The position numbers and the translations under genes were made by a program. DNA of 64,000 nucleotides from Frigidibacter sp. RF13 (GTDB lineage: Bacteria > Pseudomonadota > Alphaproteobacteria > Rhodobacterales > Rhodobacteraceae): the NCBI RefSeq assembly GCF_026626305.1, contig NZ_JAPNUE010000001.1, positions 868,001 to 932,000 of the forward strand. The letters run 5' to 3'. Numbering within the stretch: position 1 is the stretch's first letter; each line of letters starts with the position of its first letter. A model generated the notes under the pieces. The model made no database searches. It was not told where the DNA came from and worked only from the letters and a program-made list of their open reading frames with translations. This document shows positions 46,128-57,601 of the stretch, in pieces.

Positions 46128-46433
46128 ATGCCAGATCCCAGACTTCTTGCCATTGTCACCGCTCTGGTCCTGATGGGCAGCGGCGCACCCGGTCGGGCCG
46201 CCTTCTCGCTCGATCAACTGAAGATGATCGAACAATTGATCTTGTCGCGCGACACGCTGGCACTTGGCCGCTATCTGGCCGCCAACCCGCGCCTGACACA
46301 GGGCGACGATCCTTTGTCACGCGAGCTACTCAGCTTCCAGCACTGTATGTCCAGCGGTCGTCTTGATTGCTTCGCCTCGCAGCGCACGGTGGCCGCGGCC
46401 AGCCAACCTGCCACCACGCGTTCGGTTTACTAG
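46128..46433 (+). CDS. Small exported protein of unknown function
   Basis: A 101-residue protein with a clear signal peptide (MPDPRLLAIVTALVLMGSG, cleaved near GRAAF) and a short helical mature part containing two cysteines (HCMSSGRLDC) that could form a disulfide. No family recognised. GGAG lies upstream of the ATG. It lies between the membrane protein and the first glycosyltransferase, with short spacers on both sides, so it is probably in the same operon. Confidence 0.65.
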   Translation: MPDPRLLAIVTALVLMGSGAPGRAAFSLDQLKMIEQLILSRDTLALGRYLAANPRLTQGDDPLSRELLSFQHCMSSGRLDCFASQRTVAAASQPATTRSVY

Positions 46434-46451
46434 GCGGATACAGGATTGTTC

Positions 46452-47513
46452 ATGGCCCAGCCGCCACGCATCGCCTATCTGATCGAGCCGCGCTTTCCGG
46501 GCGGCACATCGTCGGCCGTGGCGGCAGAACTCAGAGCGATTGAGCCGATGGTCCGCCCTGTTATCCATGACGCGGCTTCGGCGATGTTTCCCAAGCGTGC
46601 GCTCGCGCAGGTACTGACCGATACGCTCGCCGACCTCAGGCTGCCGCTTCTCGATGGCGATCGTCCGGTGTCAGCGGAAATGGTCGTCGTCCACAATCCC
46701 GCCTTCCTCAAGTTCCAGTCTGACCTTGGCCGACCGATCTATTGCCGAGACCTCGTGGTCGTCACCCACGAGAATTTCCTGAGGCCCGGCAATGTCGAAG
46801 CGTTCGACATCGGTAAATGTCTTGGGGCTCTGGATCGGGCGAGCCTGTCGCTCAACAAATGGCTGGCGCCCGTGTCGCCATCGAACCGAGAGACCGTTGC
46901 AGAATGGTTGGCCATCGCGGAACCGAAGATACGCCAGCGCTGGCGGCTCGCGCCGTCCGACTGGTTCAATATCATTGATCACCCTCGCGCCCGGCCACGT
47001 CCGCAGCCGCGCGACCGCCGTGGCCGCCTGTCACGGCCGGGTTGGGAAAAGTTTCCGGCGCCGGCCGACCTCGATCTGTGCTTTCCGGCCACGGCAGAGA
47101 CAAACCTGATCCTCGGTGCCGATCACCTGTTGAAAGCCGACATTGTCCGACCGCACTGGCGGCTCTTGCCCTTCGGTATGCTGCCGGTCGCATCCTTCTT
47201 CGAAGAGATAGATTTCCTCGTGCATTTCACCGCGCCCGGCTGGCGCGAAAGTTTCGGCCGGGTTCTGGCCGAAGGCATCGCTTCTGGAAAGGTCGTGCTG
47301 TCCGACCCCGAAACAGCAGCCAATTTCGGCGGCGCGGTCATTGGCTGCCAGCCCGCGCAGGTCGACGCGCTGATCGGCCACTACATCGCCGAGCCCGCCG
47401 CCTACCGCGATCACGTGCTGCGGGCGCAGGCGCATCTAGATCGCTACGCGCCGACCGCCTTCCGCCAGATGCTTGAAACTTTCGGGTCTCCTGCACGCCG
47501 GATGGCCGCATGA
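46452..47513 (+). CDS. Glycosyltransferase-like protein
   Basis: A 353-residue protein whose start IAYLIEPRFPGGTSSAVAAELRAI has the N-terminal strand and glycine-rich loop of GT-B glycosyltransferases, and whose C-terminal part (VHFTAPGWRESFGRVLAEGIASGKVVLSDPETAANFGGA) has the E-x7-E-like donor-binding pattern of family 4 enzymes. It probably transfers a sugar onto a surface or capsule-type acceptor; donor and acceptor are unknown. AGGA precedes the ATG at 46452. The stop overlaps the next gene by 4 bp. Confidence 0.75.
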   Translation: MAQPPRIAYLIEPRFPGGTSSAVAAELRAIEPMVRPVIHDAASAMFPKRALAQVLTDTLADLRLPLLDGDRPVSAEMVVVHNPAFLKFQSDLGRPIYCRDLVVVTHENFLRPGNVEAFDIGKCLGALDRASLSLNKWLAPVSPSNRETVAEWLAIAEPKIRQRWRLAPSDWFNIIDHPRARPRPQPRDRRGRLSRPGWEKFPAPADLDLCFPATAETNLILGADHLLKADIVRPHWRLLPFGMLPVASFFEEIDFLVHFTAPGWRESFGRVLAEGIASGKVVLSDPETAANFGGAVIGCQPAQVDALIGHYIAEPAAYRDHVLRAQAHLDRYAPTAFRQMLETFGSPARRMAA

Positions 47514-49567
47514 TCCTGATCGACGCAGGAGATCGCTCCGCAGCGGCGTTCGAGGCACGGCTCGCGCTCGCCGGCCTGTTGAGGGCGGAAGGCTATGACG
47601 CCGTCATCGACGAGGCAACACTGCCCGACGAGTTGGGGCGGCACCAGAAGTATGAGGCCGCCGCGTTGGTTGTCGCGACCGAAGACCTCGTGCTGTCCCA
47701 TGTGCTTGTCCTGACCGACGGCACCCTCAGCGATATCACTCTTGCCACATTGCACGACTACCGGCTCGATCCATCTGTCCGGGTCGTCCCTGTCGGTTGC
47801 TTCGCCGACCGGCAGACGGAACTTGGAGCGCGCGCCCGGGTGGCATATGCGACCGGTCGGGAGCCAGATCTCGTCGATCTTGGGCAGTGTTCGATGACCG
47901 CGCTCGTTCCGGGCGCGATTTGCCCCGGCCTGATCGGCACGGCGGTCCAGGGGCGACGGGCGGTAACCAGGCCCCGCCTTGCGATCTTCCTGCCGGGCGC
48001 GGCCATGAGCATGCCCGGCACCGCCGCCGCGCTGCAAGCCCTCGACTATCACCCGAAACTCGATCTTCAGGTCATCCTCACCGATGGATGGAGCGGCGAG
48101 GCGCGCACCCTGCAACCGGTCTTGCGAAACATCTCCGACCTGTCGGAGCTTCCGCCGATCGCAGCGGCCAGCACGATCGACCTCGCGGTCAGTTTCGGCG
48201 ATGCGCCGCCCGATGAGCGTCAGCAGGTGATCCTGACCCAGCTTCTCGGTGCCGGGCGGCCGGTCATCGACGCCACGGCGTCAGAACTGCTGGCATCGCA
48301 AGACGCGCCGGTTCTCAGGGGCCCAACCGACCTCGGCGCGCTCGGTCCCTATCTCGACGGAACGCTTCTGCCGAACCTTGCCCAGATCGAAACCACGTTG
48401 CGCGCCTCCCCCTGGAGGGCGTCACGCACGGCCGAGCGCTTTGCGGAACTCGCGGGCCTGACGCCTCCCAAGCGCCGGGCCGAGGTGACGACACGCCGCC
48501 CCCGCACGCACTTCCTGCCAACGAACGGTGTCGGGCTCGGCCATGCGCAGCGTTGCGCATTGATCGCGAGCGAAATGAAGGGCAAGGTCGCCTTCGCCGC
48601 CTTTCCAAGCTGTCTGCCGCTCATCCATGCGCGCGGGTTCGAAGCGACGGCGCTTGTCCAGAAGAGCCCCGACCACCTCGAACCCTTCGCCAATGACATC
48701 GTCAATCACCGGCGCTTGCAGCGCCTTCTGGCAGACGGCGACACGTTCGTCTTCGACGGCGGGTTCATCTTCGATTCCATCGCGCGCGCGATCCGCGAAA
48801 AGGACTTGCGATCGGTCTGGATCAGGCGCGGGCTCTGGCAGGCAGGCGCCTCCTCCTCGGCAACTTTCGACCGCGAACATCTCTTCGACCGGATCATCAT
48901 CCCGAGCGAGGCCTTCACCGAACTGAACCGCCCGCCCGGCTGGGATCAGAGGACCCGGACGGTCGGACCGGTGGTCCACCTTCCGCAGAACGACGACGCC
49001 CAGCCTGACATGCGCGATCGACTGCTTGAACGGATCGGCCTTCCTTTCGAACGTCTGGTCGTGTCGATGCTCGGCGCCGGGGCCGCCGCCGACCGGTCGG
49101 CGCAGCTTCAATTCCTGTGCAGCCTCTTCGAACGTCGCAGCGACATCCTTCATCTGGTGATCGTCTGGCCCGGCGCGGTCGTGCCACCGGGGCTGTACGG
49201 CTGGACGCGCAGCCGGGTCGCAAGGACGACCGATGCCCTCTCCGTCGCCCGCGCGGCCGATCTGGTGATCAGCGCCGCAGGCTACAATTCATTCCACGAG
49301 GTGCTCTACCACCGACTGCCCTCCATCTTCATTCCCCAGATGGCGGAATTCATGGACAACCAGACCGCGCGCGCCCGGGCCGCAGCCGAGCGCGGCCTCG
49401 CCCGCGCGGTCGAGGCCAAGGATCTCTTGCGTCTGGAACAGGAGATCAACGAGCTTCTCGACTTGGACGGGGTCGCAACATTGAGGACCGCGCTCGGGGG
49501 CGCCGAGTTGCCGCTGCCGGGCACAAACGAGGCGGCCGCGCTGATCGACGAGGTGGCCGAAAGATGA
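47510..49567 (+). CDS. Large glycosyltransferase-like protein with MurG/GT28-type C-terminal half
   Basis: A 685-residue protein of two parts. Residues about 335-680 look like a family 28/MurG-type GT-B enzyme: an N-terminal GxGH-type loop (NGVGLGHAQRCALIA), ending with the donor-binding region ADLVISAAGYNSFHEVLYHRLPSIFIP, which matches the MurG pattern. Residues 1-330 are unrelated at the level of motifs and may be a second, degenerate glycosyltransferase-like half. It overlaps both neighbours by 4 bp, so the three are translationally coupled. Substrate unknown. Confidence 0.7.
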   Translation: MILIDAGDRSAAAFEARLALAGLLRAEGYDAVIDEATLPDELGRHQKYEAAALVVATEDLVLSHVLVLTDGTLSDITLATLHDYRLDPSVRVVPVGCFADRQTELGARARVAYATGREPDLVDLGQCSMTALVPGAICPGLIGTAVQGRRAVTRPRLAIFLPGAAMSMPGTAAALQALDYHPKLDLQVILTDGWSGEARTLQPVLRNISDLSELPPIAAASTIDLAVSFGDAPPDERQQVILTQLLGAGRPVIDATASELLASQDAPVLRGPTDLGALGPYLDGTLLPNLAQIETTLRASPWRASRTAERFAELAGLTPPKRRAEVTTRRPRTHFLPTNGVGLGHAQRCALIASEMKGKVAFAAFPSCLPLIHARGFEATALVQKSPDHLEPFANDIVNHRRLQRLLADGDTFVFDGGFIFDSIARAIREKDLRSVWIRRGLWQAGASSSATFDREHLFDRIIIPSEAFTELNRPPGWDQRTRTVGPVVHLPQNDDAQPDMRDRLLERIGLPFERLVVSMLGAGAAADRSAQLQFLCSLFERRSDILHLVIVWPGAVVPPGLYGWTRSRVARTTDALSVARAADLVISAAGYNSFHEVLYHRLPSIFIPQMAEFMDNQTARARAAAERGLARAVEAKDLLRLEQEINELLDLDGVATLRTALGGAELPLPGTNEAAALIDEVAER

Positions 49568-49998
49568 GCGACCGCGACCTGCATTTCCTGCTTGCCCGCC
49601 TGACGCCAAACGCGCCGATTGACCTCGACGGGACGTCAGACAAGGCGCAAGCCGTGCGAGGCCTGGATCACCGTTCGACCGAAGCCAGTCGCGCCCCATC
49701 TGCAAGGATCTGGACGCGCACATCGCCCGCGCGCCCGGTCCTTGGCATCAGGGTGACAGCGCCCCTCCCCGATCCTGCCTCGACCGCCGCCCGCATTACA
49801 GCCGCCGCGATCGAGCGCGATCTGACTCCGGTTATTCTCTGCGCGTTGCCCTACTCCGGGCTGGAACCATTCGGCTTCAGGGTCGAGCGTCTGTCACCGG
49901 GCGCGGCGGCGGATCAGGCGCTTGAGGAGGCGGAGCTGGTCCGGTTCTGGGATATGGTCATGGTGATCGACGCGGCAGACATGGCCGACCTCGGCTAG
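49564..49998 (+). CDS. Small hypothetical protein of the glycosyltransferase operon
   Basis: A 144-residue soluble protein of unknown function. Its start ATG overlaps the stop of the large glycosyltransferase by 4 bp (ATGA), which supports this start over longer frames. No signal peptide, membrane helix or known motif is visible; the C-terminal half (ITAAAIERDLTPVILCALPYSG) looks like an alpha/beta fold. A hairpin lies 20 bp after the stop. Confidence 0.6.
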   Translation: MSDRDLHFLLARLTPNAPIDLDGTSDKAQAVRGLDHRSTEASRAPSARIWTRTSPARPVLGIRVTAPLPDPASTAARITAAAIERDLTPVILCALPYSGLEPFGFRVERLSPGAAADQALEEAELVRFWDMVMVIDAADMADLG

Positions 49999-50017
49999 CG
50001 TCTCCCTAAAGCCTTTT

Positions 50018-50045
50018 CCCGGCGTCCCAAAGCGAAGCCGGGCGT
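50018..50045. terminator. Hairpin between convergent genes
   Basis: CCCGGC (50018-50023) and GCCGGG (50037-50042) form a 6-bp stem, flanked by TTTT on the left and CGTTT on the right. It lies between the stop of the plus-strand operon and the stop of the GntR gene and could serve both. Confidence 0.5.
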
Positions 50046-50735
50046 TTAGTGCTTTCCAAACGAGCGGACATCGTCCTCGACATGGTCAAGCAGTTCCAGC
50101 GTCTTCAGCCGCGCCGCTTCCGGATCACGGGCGGCGATTGCATCGTAAAGCTCACGGTGCTGATCGAAAGAACTGGTCCCACGCCCGTCACTTGAGGCTA
50201 CGACCCCGGAAAAGAAAAGCAAGAATTGGCCACGAATGGCTTCGATGAAGGTCTCGAAAAGCGGATTGTTGGCAGCCTCGTAGATCGCCAAGTGAAACTG
50301 CATGTCCTCTTTCAGCGCGGTACCTTCGCGCCGATAGGTCTCCTCCATCGCCTCGAGCGTCACCCTGATCCGCTCAAGCTGCGCGTCGCTCGCACGCGTC
50401 GCGGCAAGAGCCGAAGCATGGCTTTCAAGCGCGCGACGGATGTCGAGGGCCCGCAACAGGCTCTCGCGCTCTCCGCCGATGGCCAAGGGCACGAGGATCT
50501 CCGACTTCTCCGGCGCACGCATCAGGAATGTGCCGGTGCCATGGCGGACCTGGACGACGCCCATCGCCTCAAGCGTGCGGATCGCCTCGCGAAGCGAGGA
50601 GCGCCCGACGCTCAGCGCCTGCATCAGCATCTTTTCCGTCGGTAGTTGATCGCCGGGTGCGTATTTTCCGCCCGACAAGAATTCCGTCAGGCGCGCGACA
50701 ATAGCCTGCGGCTTTGTAAGCTGCTCCGCTTCCAT
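50046..50735 (-). CDS. GntR-family regulator of the FadR/FCD subgroup
   Basis: A 229-residue regulator. The winged helix-turn-helix is at about residues 10-70 (GDQLPTEKMLMQALSVGRSSLREAIRTLEAMGVVQVRHGTGTFL), and the all-helical FCD ligand domain covers the rest, with candidate metal-binding histidines in FHLAIYEAANN and QHRELYDAI. The family senses small organic acids. The ATG at 50735 was chosen over 50747 because GGGGGA lies 6 nt upstream. No target operon adjoins it; the nearest gene upstream is the RNA helicase on the other strand. Confidence 0.88.
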   Translation of the reverse strand: MEAEQLTKPQAIVARLTEFLSGGKYAPGDQLPTEKMLMQALSVGRSSLREAIRTLEAMGVVQVRHGTGTFLMRAPEKSEILVPLAIGGERESLLRALDIRRALESHASALAATRASDAQLERIRVTLEAMEETYRREGTALKEDMQFHLAIYEAANNPLFETFIEAIRGQFLLFFSGVVASSDGRGTSSFDQHRELYDAIAARDPEAARLKTLELLDHVEDDVRSFGKH

Positions 50736-50938
50736 ATGTTCCCCCATTTGATCAGACTCATAGCGTCGAGCCGAAGGGATTTCATCAGGAGAAGTGCGCC
50801 GACCTGCATTTCCAGATCATTGTTGCACAAACGATAACGGGCCCGGGTACAGGGATGCGTCGGCCTCGCCGAAGGTCAAGCCGAAAACGGCATCTGTACA
50901 AACCGCGCGATCCGGCGTAGGGCTGCGCCTTTCCTGAA

Positions 50939-52843
50939 ATGAGTGCCATGACCCTGCCCCGCCTTGCCCCCGCCCTCGCCGATGCGCTTCAGGCGCGTGG
51001 CTACAGTCAGCTAACGCCGGTCCAGGAGGCCGTTGTGGCGGCCGACACCGGCCGCGACCTTTTGGTCTCGGCGCAAACCGGATCGGGCAAGACCGTGGGC
51101 TTCGGGCTGGCGATCGCACCGACGATCCTTGCCGACGAGGGCAGGTTCGGTCCGGCCGAAAGCCCCGCCGCGCTTGTGATCGCACCGACGCGCGAACTGG
51201 CCCTGCAGGTGAAGCGTGAACTTGGCTGGCTTTATGAGACGACCGGCGCACGTTTCGCCTCCTGTGTCGGCGGCATGGACATTCGCGACGAATGCCGGGC
51301 GCTGGAGCGCGGAGCGCATATCGTCGTCGGCACGCCGGGGCGCCTGAAGGACCATCTTTTGCGCGGCACGCTCGATCTCTCGGCAGTGCGCGCGGTCGTT
51401 CTCGACGAGGCTGACGAGATGCTCGATCTCGGTTTCCGCGAGGATCTGGAATTCATCCTCGGCGCCGCTCCAGAAGGTCGCCGGACGCTTATGTTCTCGG
51501 CCACCGTGCCGAAGGCCATCGAGAAGCTCGCGCAGGAGTTCCAGAAGGACGCGCTTCGTCTGCAGGTCGCCGCTTCGGGCAGCCAGCATGCCGACATTTC
51601 CTATCAAGCGATGCAGGTAGCGATGGCTGATGCCGATCATGCGATCGTCAACCTTCTGCGCTATCACGAGGCGCAGAATGCCATCATCTTCTGTAACACA
51701 CGCGCCGCCGTTGCCCGGCTGACCACACGGCTTTCGAACCGTGCCTTCCAGGTGGTTGCCCTGTCGGGCGAGCTTTCGCAACAGGAGCGGAGCCATGCGC
51801 TACAGGCAATGCGCGATGGCCGCGCCCGGGTTTGCGTGGCGACCGACGTCGCCGCGCGCGGCATCGATCTGCCGAACCTTGAACTGGTGATCCACGCCGA
51901 TCTGCCCACGAATGGCGAAACGCTTCTGCACCGGTCGGGCCGCACGGGCCGCGCCGGTCGCAAGGGGATCAGCGCGCTGATCGTGGGCAAGAATGCGCGC
52001 CGCAAGGCCGAAAGCCTGCTGCGCTTCGCCAAGGTCAATGCCGACTGGGTTGATCCGCCCTCGGCCGATGCCGTCCGCGCCCGCGATGAGGAACGGCTGA
52101 TCGCCGACCCGGTCTGGCTGGAAGAAGTGAGCGAGCGCGAAGCGGCGCTGGCCGCGCGGCTTCTGAACGGCCAGAACGCGCGGCGCATCGCCGCCGCCTT
52201 CGTCCGGCTCTACATGAGCCAGCGCAGCGCACCTGAGGAATTGCAGGGCACGCAACCGCGCGAGCCCGGAAGTTTCGGGCCGAGCCGCTGGTTTGCGCTG
52301 TCGGTCGGCCGCAATGCCAATGCCGAACCGCGCTGGGTGCTGCCGATGCTCTGCCGGACCGCTGGCCTTGGCCGCACAGATGTCGGCGCGATCCGGGTGC
52401 AGGAACAGGAAACTTTCGTCGAGATCGCCGAAGAGGCGGTCAAGCCGATGCTGAAACGCCTTGGGGCCGCGCGTGAACTGGAAGGCGGCGTGACAATCCA
52501 GCCGCTGGCCAATCCGCCCTTCGCGCCCGAGCGGCCTGCAGCGGCGGCGGACAAGCCAGCGGAGGCACCCGCCCGGAAAGCGAAATATCAGAAGGGCGAC
52601 AGGCCGCGCCCGACCACCCGCCCCGGCGACGAAGCTGCGCTCGCGGAACTCTTGAAGGACGAGCCTGCCGCCGCGCCGGAGCGAAAACCGAAACGGCCCT
52701 TCGACGGTAAGCGCGGCCCTGCCGCCGCCGAAGCGGACGGAAAGGCGAAAAGCTGGAAGAAACCGCGCCGGTCAGGCATGAAGCCGAAATCGACCAAACC
52801 GTCCGGCAAACCGTCTGGCAAACATCCTGACAAGCGACGCTAG
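50939..52843 (+). CDS. DEAD-box RNA helicase, DbpA-like
   Basis: A 634-residue ATP-dependent RNA helicase. Motifs: AQTGSGKT (I), PTRELALQV (Ia), LDEADEMLD (II), FSATV (III), and HRSGRTGRAGR (VI). After the core, residues about 455-520 (RWFALSVGRNANAEPRWVLPMLCR) form a DbpA-type RNA-binding domain, which in E. coli targets 23S rRNA hairpin 92. The C-terminal ~100 residues are basic and lysine/proline-rich. A role in 50S subunit assembly is likely. A start at the ATG three codons later is possible; neither has a strong ribosome-binding site. Confidence 0.92.
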   Translation: MSAMTLPRLAPALADALQARGYSQLTPVQEAVVAADTGRDLLVSAQTGSGKTVGFGLAIAPTILADEGRFGPAESPAALVIAPTRELALQVKRELGWLYETTGARFASCVGGMDIRDECRALERGAHIVVGTPGRLKDHLLRGTLDLSAVRAVVLDEADEMLDLGFREDLEFILGAAPEGRRTLMFSATVPKAIEKLAQEFQKDALRLQVAASGSQHADISYQAMQVAMADADHAIVNLLRYHEAQNAIIFCNTRAAVARLTTRLSNRAFQVVALSGELSQQERSHALQAMRDGRARVCVATDVAARGIDLPNLELVIHADLPTNGETLLHRSGRTGRAGRKGISALIVGKNARRKAESLLRFAKVNADWVDPPSADAVRARDEERLIADPVWLEEVSEREAALAARLLNGQNARRIAAAFVRLYMSQRSAPEELQGTQPREPGSFGPSRWFALSVGRNANAEPRWVLPMLCRTAGLGRTDVGAIRVQEQETFVEIAEEAVKPMLKRLGAARELEGGVTIQPLANPPFAPERPAAAADKPAEAPARKAKYQKGDRPRPTTRPGDEAALAELLKDEPAAAPERKPKRPFDGKRGPAAAEADGKAKSWKKPRRSGMKPKSTKPSGKPSGKHPDKRR

Positions 52844-52846
52844 GGC

Positions 52847-53197
52847 TCAGTCGATCTCCCAATCGTCCTCGGCCCGCACCTCGCCCATGGCGAGCCAGTC
52901 GGCGCGCACTCGCGCCACCCTTGTGTCCCCCCAGGTGCGGAAGACGATCACGAATCCTTCGGCATTGACCATCTCGGCGGATATATCGGCGCGCTGGTTG
53001 GTCTTCTGATCCATATCCCACATCGACAGCGATACCTGCACGATCGGATCGCCGATAAAGGGCTCGCTGAACTCGACAAGACGGCGCAACTCGCGCGGTC
53101 CATCGCCCGTCCACATGGCGCCGCCATCCTTGAAGTCCGAGAACAGGACAATCGACCCCTGTTCCACCCCCAGCAAATGGGACGCCAATCGCTTCAT
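52847..53197 (-). CDS. H-type lectin domain protein
   Basis: A 116-residue protein made mainly of one H-type lectin (discoidin-II-like) domain: FSEPFIGDPIVQVSLSMWDMD, ADISAEMVNAEGFVIVFRTWGDTRVARVRADWLAMG. The domain binds carbohydrates in snails and slime moulds; its bacterial function is not known. There is no signal peptide. It lies downstream of atpC on the same strand, beyond a terminator, and ends 3 bp from the helicase stop. Confidence 0.8.
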   Translation of the reverse strand: MKRLASHLLGVEQGSIVLFSDFKDGGAMWTGDGPRELRRLVEFSEPFIGDPIVQVSLSMWDMDQKTNQRADISAEMVNAEGFVIVFRTWGDTRVARVRADWLAMGEVRAEDDWEID

Positions 53198-53243
53198 CGA
53201 TCCTACCCCGTAAAACGTCGGGGGACTTTAGCGGCGGCTCATC

Positions 53244-53273
53244 AAAAAAAAAGCCCCGACGTGACGCCGGGGC
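53244..53273 (-). terminator. Intrinsic terminator of the atp operon
   Basis: GCCCCG (53253-53258) and CGGGGC (53268-53273) form the core stem; on the minus strand it is followed by nine T residues (A9 at 53244-53252). It stands 24 bp after the atpC stop and is the clearest intrinsic terminator in the window. Confidence 0.9.
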
Positions 53274-53296
53274 ATTTTCGCGTTTGACGTGTGACC

Positions 53297-53695
53297 TCAG
53301 AGGCCGAGCGCAACTTTCAGGGCCTGCATGTCGGCGACGAGCTTGTCGGCAACATCCTTCGCGTCGCCCGCCGCGCCCGAAGCCGCGGACGAAGCTTCCG
53401 CGATCATCTCGTCAAGCGCCACAGCGGAAACTTCCGCTGCGGGCATTGCACGCTCAGCCAGAACCGAGGCGCCGGCCGAAGAGACTTCGGCGAAGCCGCC
53501 GGTGACAGCGTAGGACTGGGTGCCTTCGGCCGAAACGACCGAAAGAACACCGGGGCGGAGCGTGGTGATCATCGGCGCATGGTCAGGCATGGCCGTCAGA
53601 TCCCCGTCCGCGCCGGGAATGCGGACCTCGCGCACCTGAAGAGACGCAAGCTTGCGCTCCGGTGTCACGAGGTCGAACTGCATCATATCGGCCAT
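53297..53695 (-). CDS. atpC: ATP synthase F1 epsilon subunit
   Basis: A 132-residue epsilon subunit, part of the central rotor stalk and an inhibitor of ATP hydrolysis. The beta-sandwich domain has [45 protein letters not shown], and the conserved [16 protein letters not shown]. The C-terminal helical part is short and alanine-rich, common in alphaproteobacteria. It follows atpD after 9 bp and is the last gene of the operon. Confidence 0.96.
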   Translation of the reverse strand: MADMMQFDLVTPERKLASLQVREVRIPGADGDLTAMPDHAPMITTLRPGVLSVVSAEGTQSYAVTGGFAEVSSAGASVLAERAMPAAEVSAVALDEMIAEASSAASGAAGDAKDVADKLVADMQALKVALGL

Positions 53696-53704
53696 TTCGC
53701 CCCC

Positions 53705-55171
<1,467 letters not shown>

Positions 55172-56041
55172 TTAGAGCGCCTCGGCGCCCGAAATGATTT
55201 CGATAAGCTCTTTGGTGATCGCGGCCTGGCGCGAGCGGTTGAACTGGATGGTGAGCTTGTTGATCATGTCGCCCGCGTTGCGGGTCGCATTGTCCATCGC
55301 GCTCATCCGGGCGCCCTGTTCGGAGGCGCCGTTTTCCAGAAGGGCGGTGAAGACCTGGGTCGCCACGCCACGCGGCAACAGGTCCGCGAGGATGCCCTCT
55401 TCGCTCGGTTCATAGTCATACTGGGCCGATGCGCCCGCTGCTTCCTCGAACGAGGCGGGGACCACTTGCTTGGCGGTCGGGATCTGGCTGATGACCGACT
55501 GGAAGCGGTTGTAGAAGATCGTGGCGACGTCGAACTCGCCCGCCTCGAACCGCGTCAGGATATCCTTGGCGATCCGCTGGGCCACATCATAGCCCATCCT
55601 CTTGACTTCGCTCAGGTCGTGGTGACCCACGAACTTGTCGGCGAAGTCGCGCTTCAGCTGCTCGCGGCCCTTCTTGCCGACGGTCAGGATCTTGACCGTC
55701 TTGCCCTGGGCAATCAGCTCGTTCGCCTTCGCACGGGCAAGCCGCACGATGGTCGAGTTGAAGCCGCCGCAGAGGCCGCGTTCGGCGGTCATCACGACCA
55801 GAAGCTGCACCTTGTCCGCACCCGTCCCGGCCAGAAGCCGAGGCGCGTTCTCGGCGCCTGCCATGCCGGACGCGAGGCCCGACATGACCGCATTCATCCG
55901 CTCGGCGTAAGGACGAGCGGCTTCGGCCGCATCCTGGGCCCGGCGGAGCTTGGCCGCCGAGACCATCTGCATGGCCTTCGTGATCTTCCGCGTCGACTTG
56001 ACGCTGGCGATCCGGTTCTTGAGGTCCTTTAGGCTGGGCAT
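55172..56041 (-). CDS. atpG: ATP synthase F1 gamma subunit
   Basis: A 289-residue central-stalk subunit. The N-terminal helix [36 protein letters not shown] and the C-terminal helix [43 protein letters not shown] are the conserved coiled-coil elements; [14 protein letters not shown] sequence ([12 protein letters not shown]) is present in the middle. It lies 18 bp upstream of atpD and 21 bp downstream of atpA. Confidence 0.97.
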   Translation of the reverse strand: MPSLKDLKNRIASVKSTRKITKAMQMVSAAKLRRAQDAAEAARPYAERMNAVMSGLASGMAGAENAPRLLAGTGADKVQLLVVMTAERGLCGGFNSTIVRLARAKANELIAQGKTVKILTVGKKGREQLKRDFADKFVGHHDLSEVKRMGYDVAQRIAKDILTRFEAGEFDVATIFYNRFQSVISQIPTAKQVVPASFEEAAGASAQYDYEPSEEGILADLLPRGVATQVFTALLENGASEQGARMSAMDNATRNAGDMINKLTIQFNRSRQAAITKELIEIISGAEAL

Positions 56042-56062
56042 GTCCCTGTCCCTACCCCGGCC

Positions 56063-57601
56063 TTACGCGAAGGTCTTGGCGAAAGCGTCCAGCGCCGCGC
56101 GGATCTTGTCTTCGGCCTCGCCCTTGATCTTGGGGTCGGTCTTGGTGATCCAGTCCAGCAGGTCCTTGGCATTGGTGCGCAGGTGCTTCAGGAGGCCCGC
56201 CTCATAGCGGCCGACATCCTTGACCGGGATATTGTCGAGATAGCCCTTGGTGCCCGCGAAGATCACGCAGACGATCTCGGCGTTGGTCAACGGCGAGTAC
56301 TGCGGCTGCTTCATCAGTTCGGTCAGACGCGCACCGCGGTTCAGAAGCTTCTGGGTCGCGGCGTCAAGGTCGGAACCGAACTGGGCGAAGGCGGCCATTT
56401 CGCGGTACTGGGCAAGTTCGAGCTTCACCGGACCCGCGACCGATTTCATCGCGTTCGTCTGAGCGGACGAACCAACGCGCGACACCGAGAGACCGGTGTT
56501 CACGGCCGGGCGGATGCCCTGGTAGAAGAGTTCGGTTTCCAGGAAGATCTGGCCGTCGGTGATCGAGATCACGTTGGTCGGAATGAAGGCCGACACGTCG
56601 CCGCCCTGGGTTTCGATGATCGGCAGCGCCGTCAGCGAACCATTGCCCGAAGCGTCGCCAAGCTTGGCCGAACGTTCCAGAAGGCGCGAGTGCAGGTAGA
56701 AAACGTCGCCCGGATAGGCTTCACGGCCCGGCGGACGGCGCAGCAAGAGCGACATCTGGCGGTAGGCGACAGCCTGCTTGGAGAGGTCATCATAGATGAT
56801 CAGCGCGTGGCGGCCGTTGTCGCGGAAATATTCCGCGATGGCGGTTGCCGAATAGGGCGCGAGGAACTGCATCGGCGCCGGGTCCGAAGCGGTCGCGGCC
56901 ACGACGATCGAATAGGCGATCGCGCCGGTTTCTTCGAGCTTCTTCACCAGCTGCGCGACGGTCGAGCGCTTTTGCCCGATGGCGACATAGACGCAGTAAA
57001 GCTTCTTGCCCTCGTCGTCGCCAGCAGCCGTATTGTAGGATTGCTGGTTCAGGATCGTGTCGAGCGCGATCGCGGTCTTGCCGGTCTGGCGGTCGCCGAT
57101 GATCAGTTCGCGCTGGCCACGGCCAATCGGGATCATCGCGTCGACCGACTTGAGGCCCGTCGCCATCGGCTCGTGCACCGACTTGCGCGGAATGATGCCC
57201 GGGGCCTTCACGTCGGCGACCGAGCGTTTCTTGGTCTTCAGCGGGCCCTTGCCGTCGATCGGGTTACCCAGCGCGTCGACGACGCGGCCAAGCAGTTCGT
57301 CACCCACCGGCACGTCCACGATGGCCTTCGTGCGCTTGACCGTGTCGCCTTCCTTGATCGAACGGTCATCGCCGAAGATAACGATACCGACGTTGTCGAC
57401 TTCAAGGTTCAGCGCCATGCCACGGATGCCGCCGGGGAATTCCACCATCTCGCCGGCCTGAACATTGTCGAGGCCGTGGACGCGGGCGATACCGTCACCA
57501 ACGGACAGCACACGACCCACTTCGGCGACTTCGGCTTCCTGACCGAAGTTCTTGATCTGCTCCTTAAGGATTGCAGAGATCTCTGCGGCTTGGATTCCCA
57601 T
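56063..57601 (-). CDS. atpA: ATP synthase F1 alpha subunit
   Basis: A 512-residue nucleotide-binding, non-catalytic subunit. The phosphate loop [15 protein letters not shown], the alpha signature [17 protein letters not shown] and [14 protein letters not shown] are present. Its ATG shares one base with the atpH stop (TAATG). Complete and of normal length. Confidence 0.98.
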   Translation of the reverse strand: MGIQAAEISAILKEQIKNFGQEAEVAEVGRVLSVGDGIARVHGLDNVQAGEMVEFPGGIRGMALNLEVDNVGIVIFGDDRSIKEGDTVKRTKAIVDVPVGDELLGRVVDALGNPIDGKGPLKTKKRSVADVKAPGIIPRKSVHEPMATGLKSVDAMIPIGRGQRELIIGDRQTGKTAIALDTILNQQSYNTAAGDDEGKKLYCVYVAIGQKRSTVAQLVKKLEETGAIAYSIVVAATASDPAPMQFLAPYSATAIAEYFRDNGRHALIIYDDLSKQAVAYRQMSLLLRRPPGREAYPGDVFYLHSRLLERSAKLGDASGNGSLTALPIIETQGGDVSAFIPTNVISITDGQIFLETELFYQGIRPAVNTGLSVSRVGSSAQTNAMKSVAGPVKLELAQYREMAAFAQFGSDLDAATQKLLNRGARLTELMKQPQYSPLTNAEIVCVIFAGTKGYLDNIPVKDVGRYEAGLLKHLRTNAKDLLDWITKTDPKIKGEAEDKIRAALDAFAKTFA

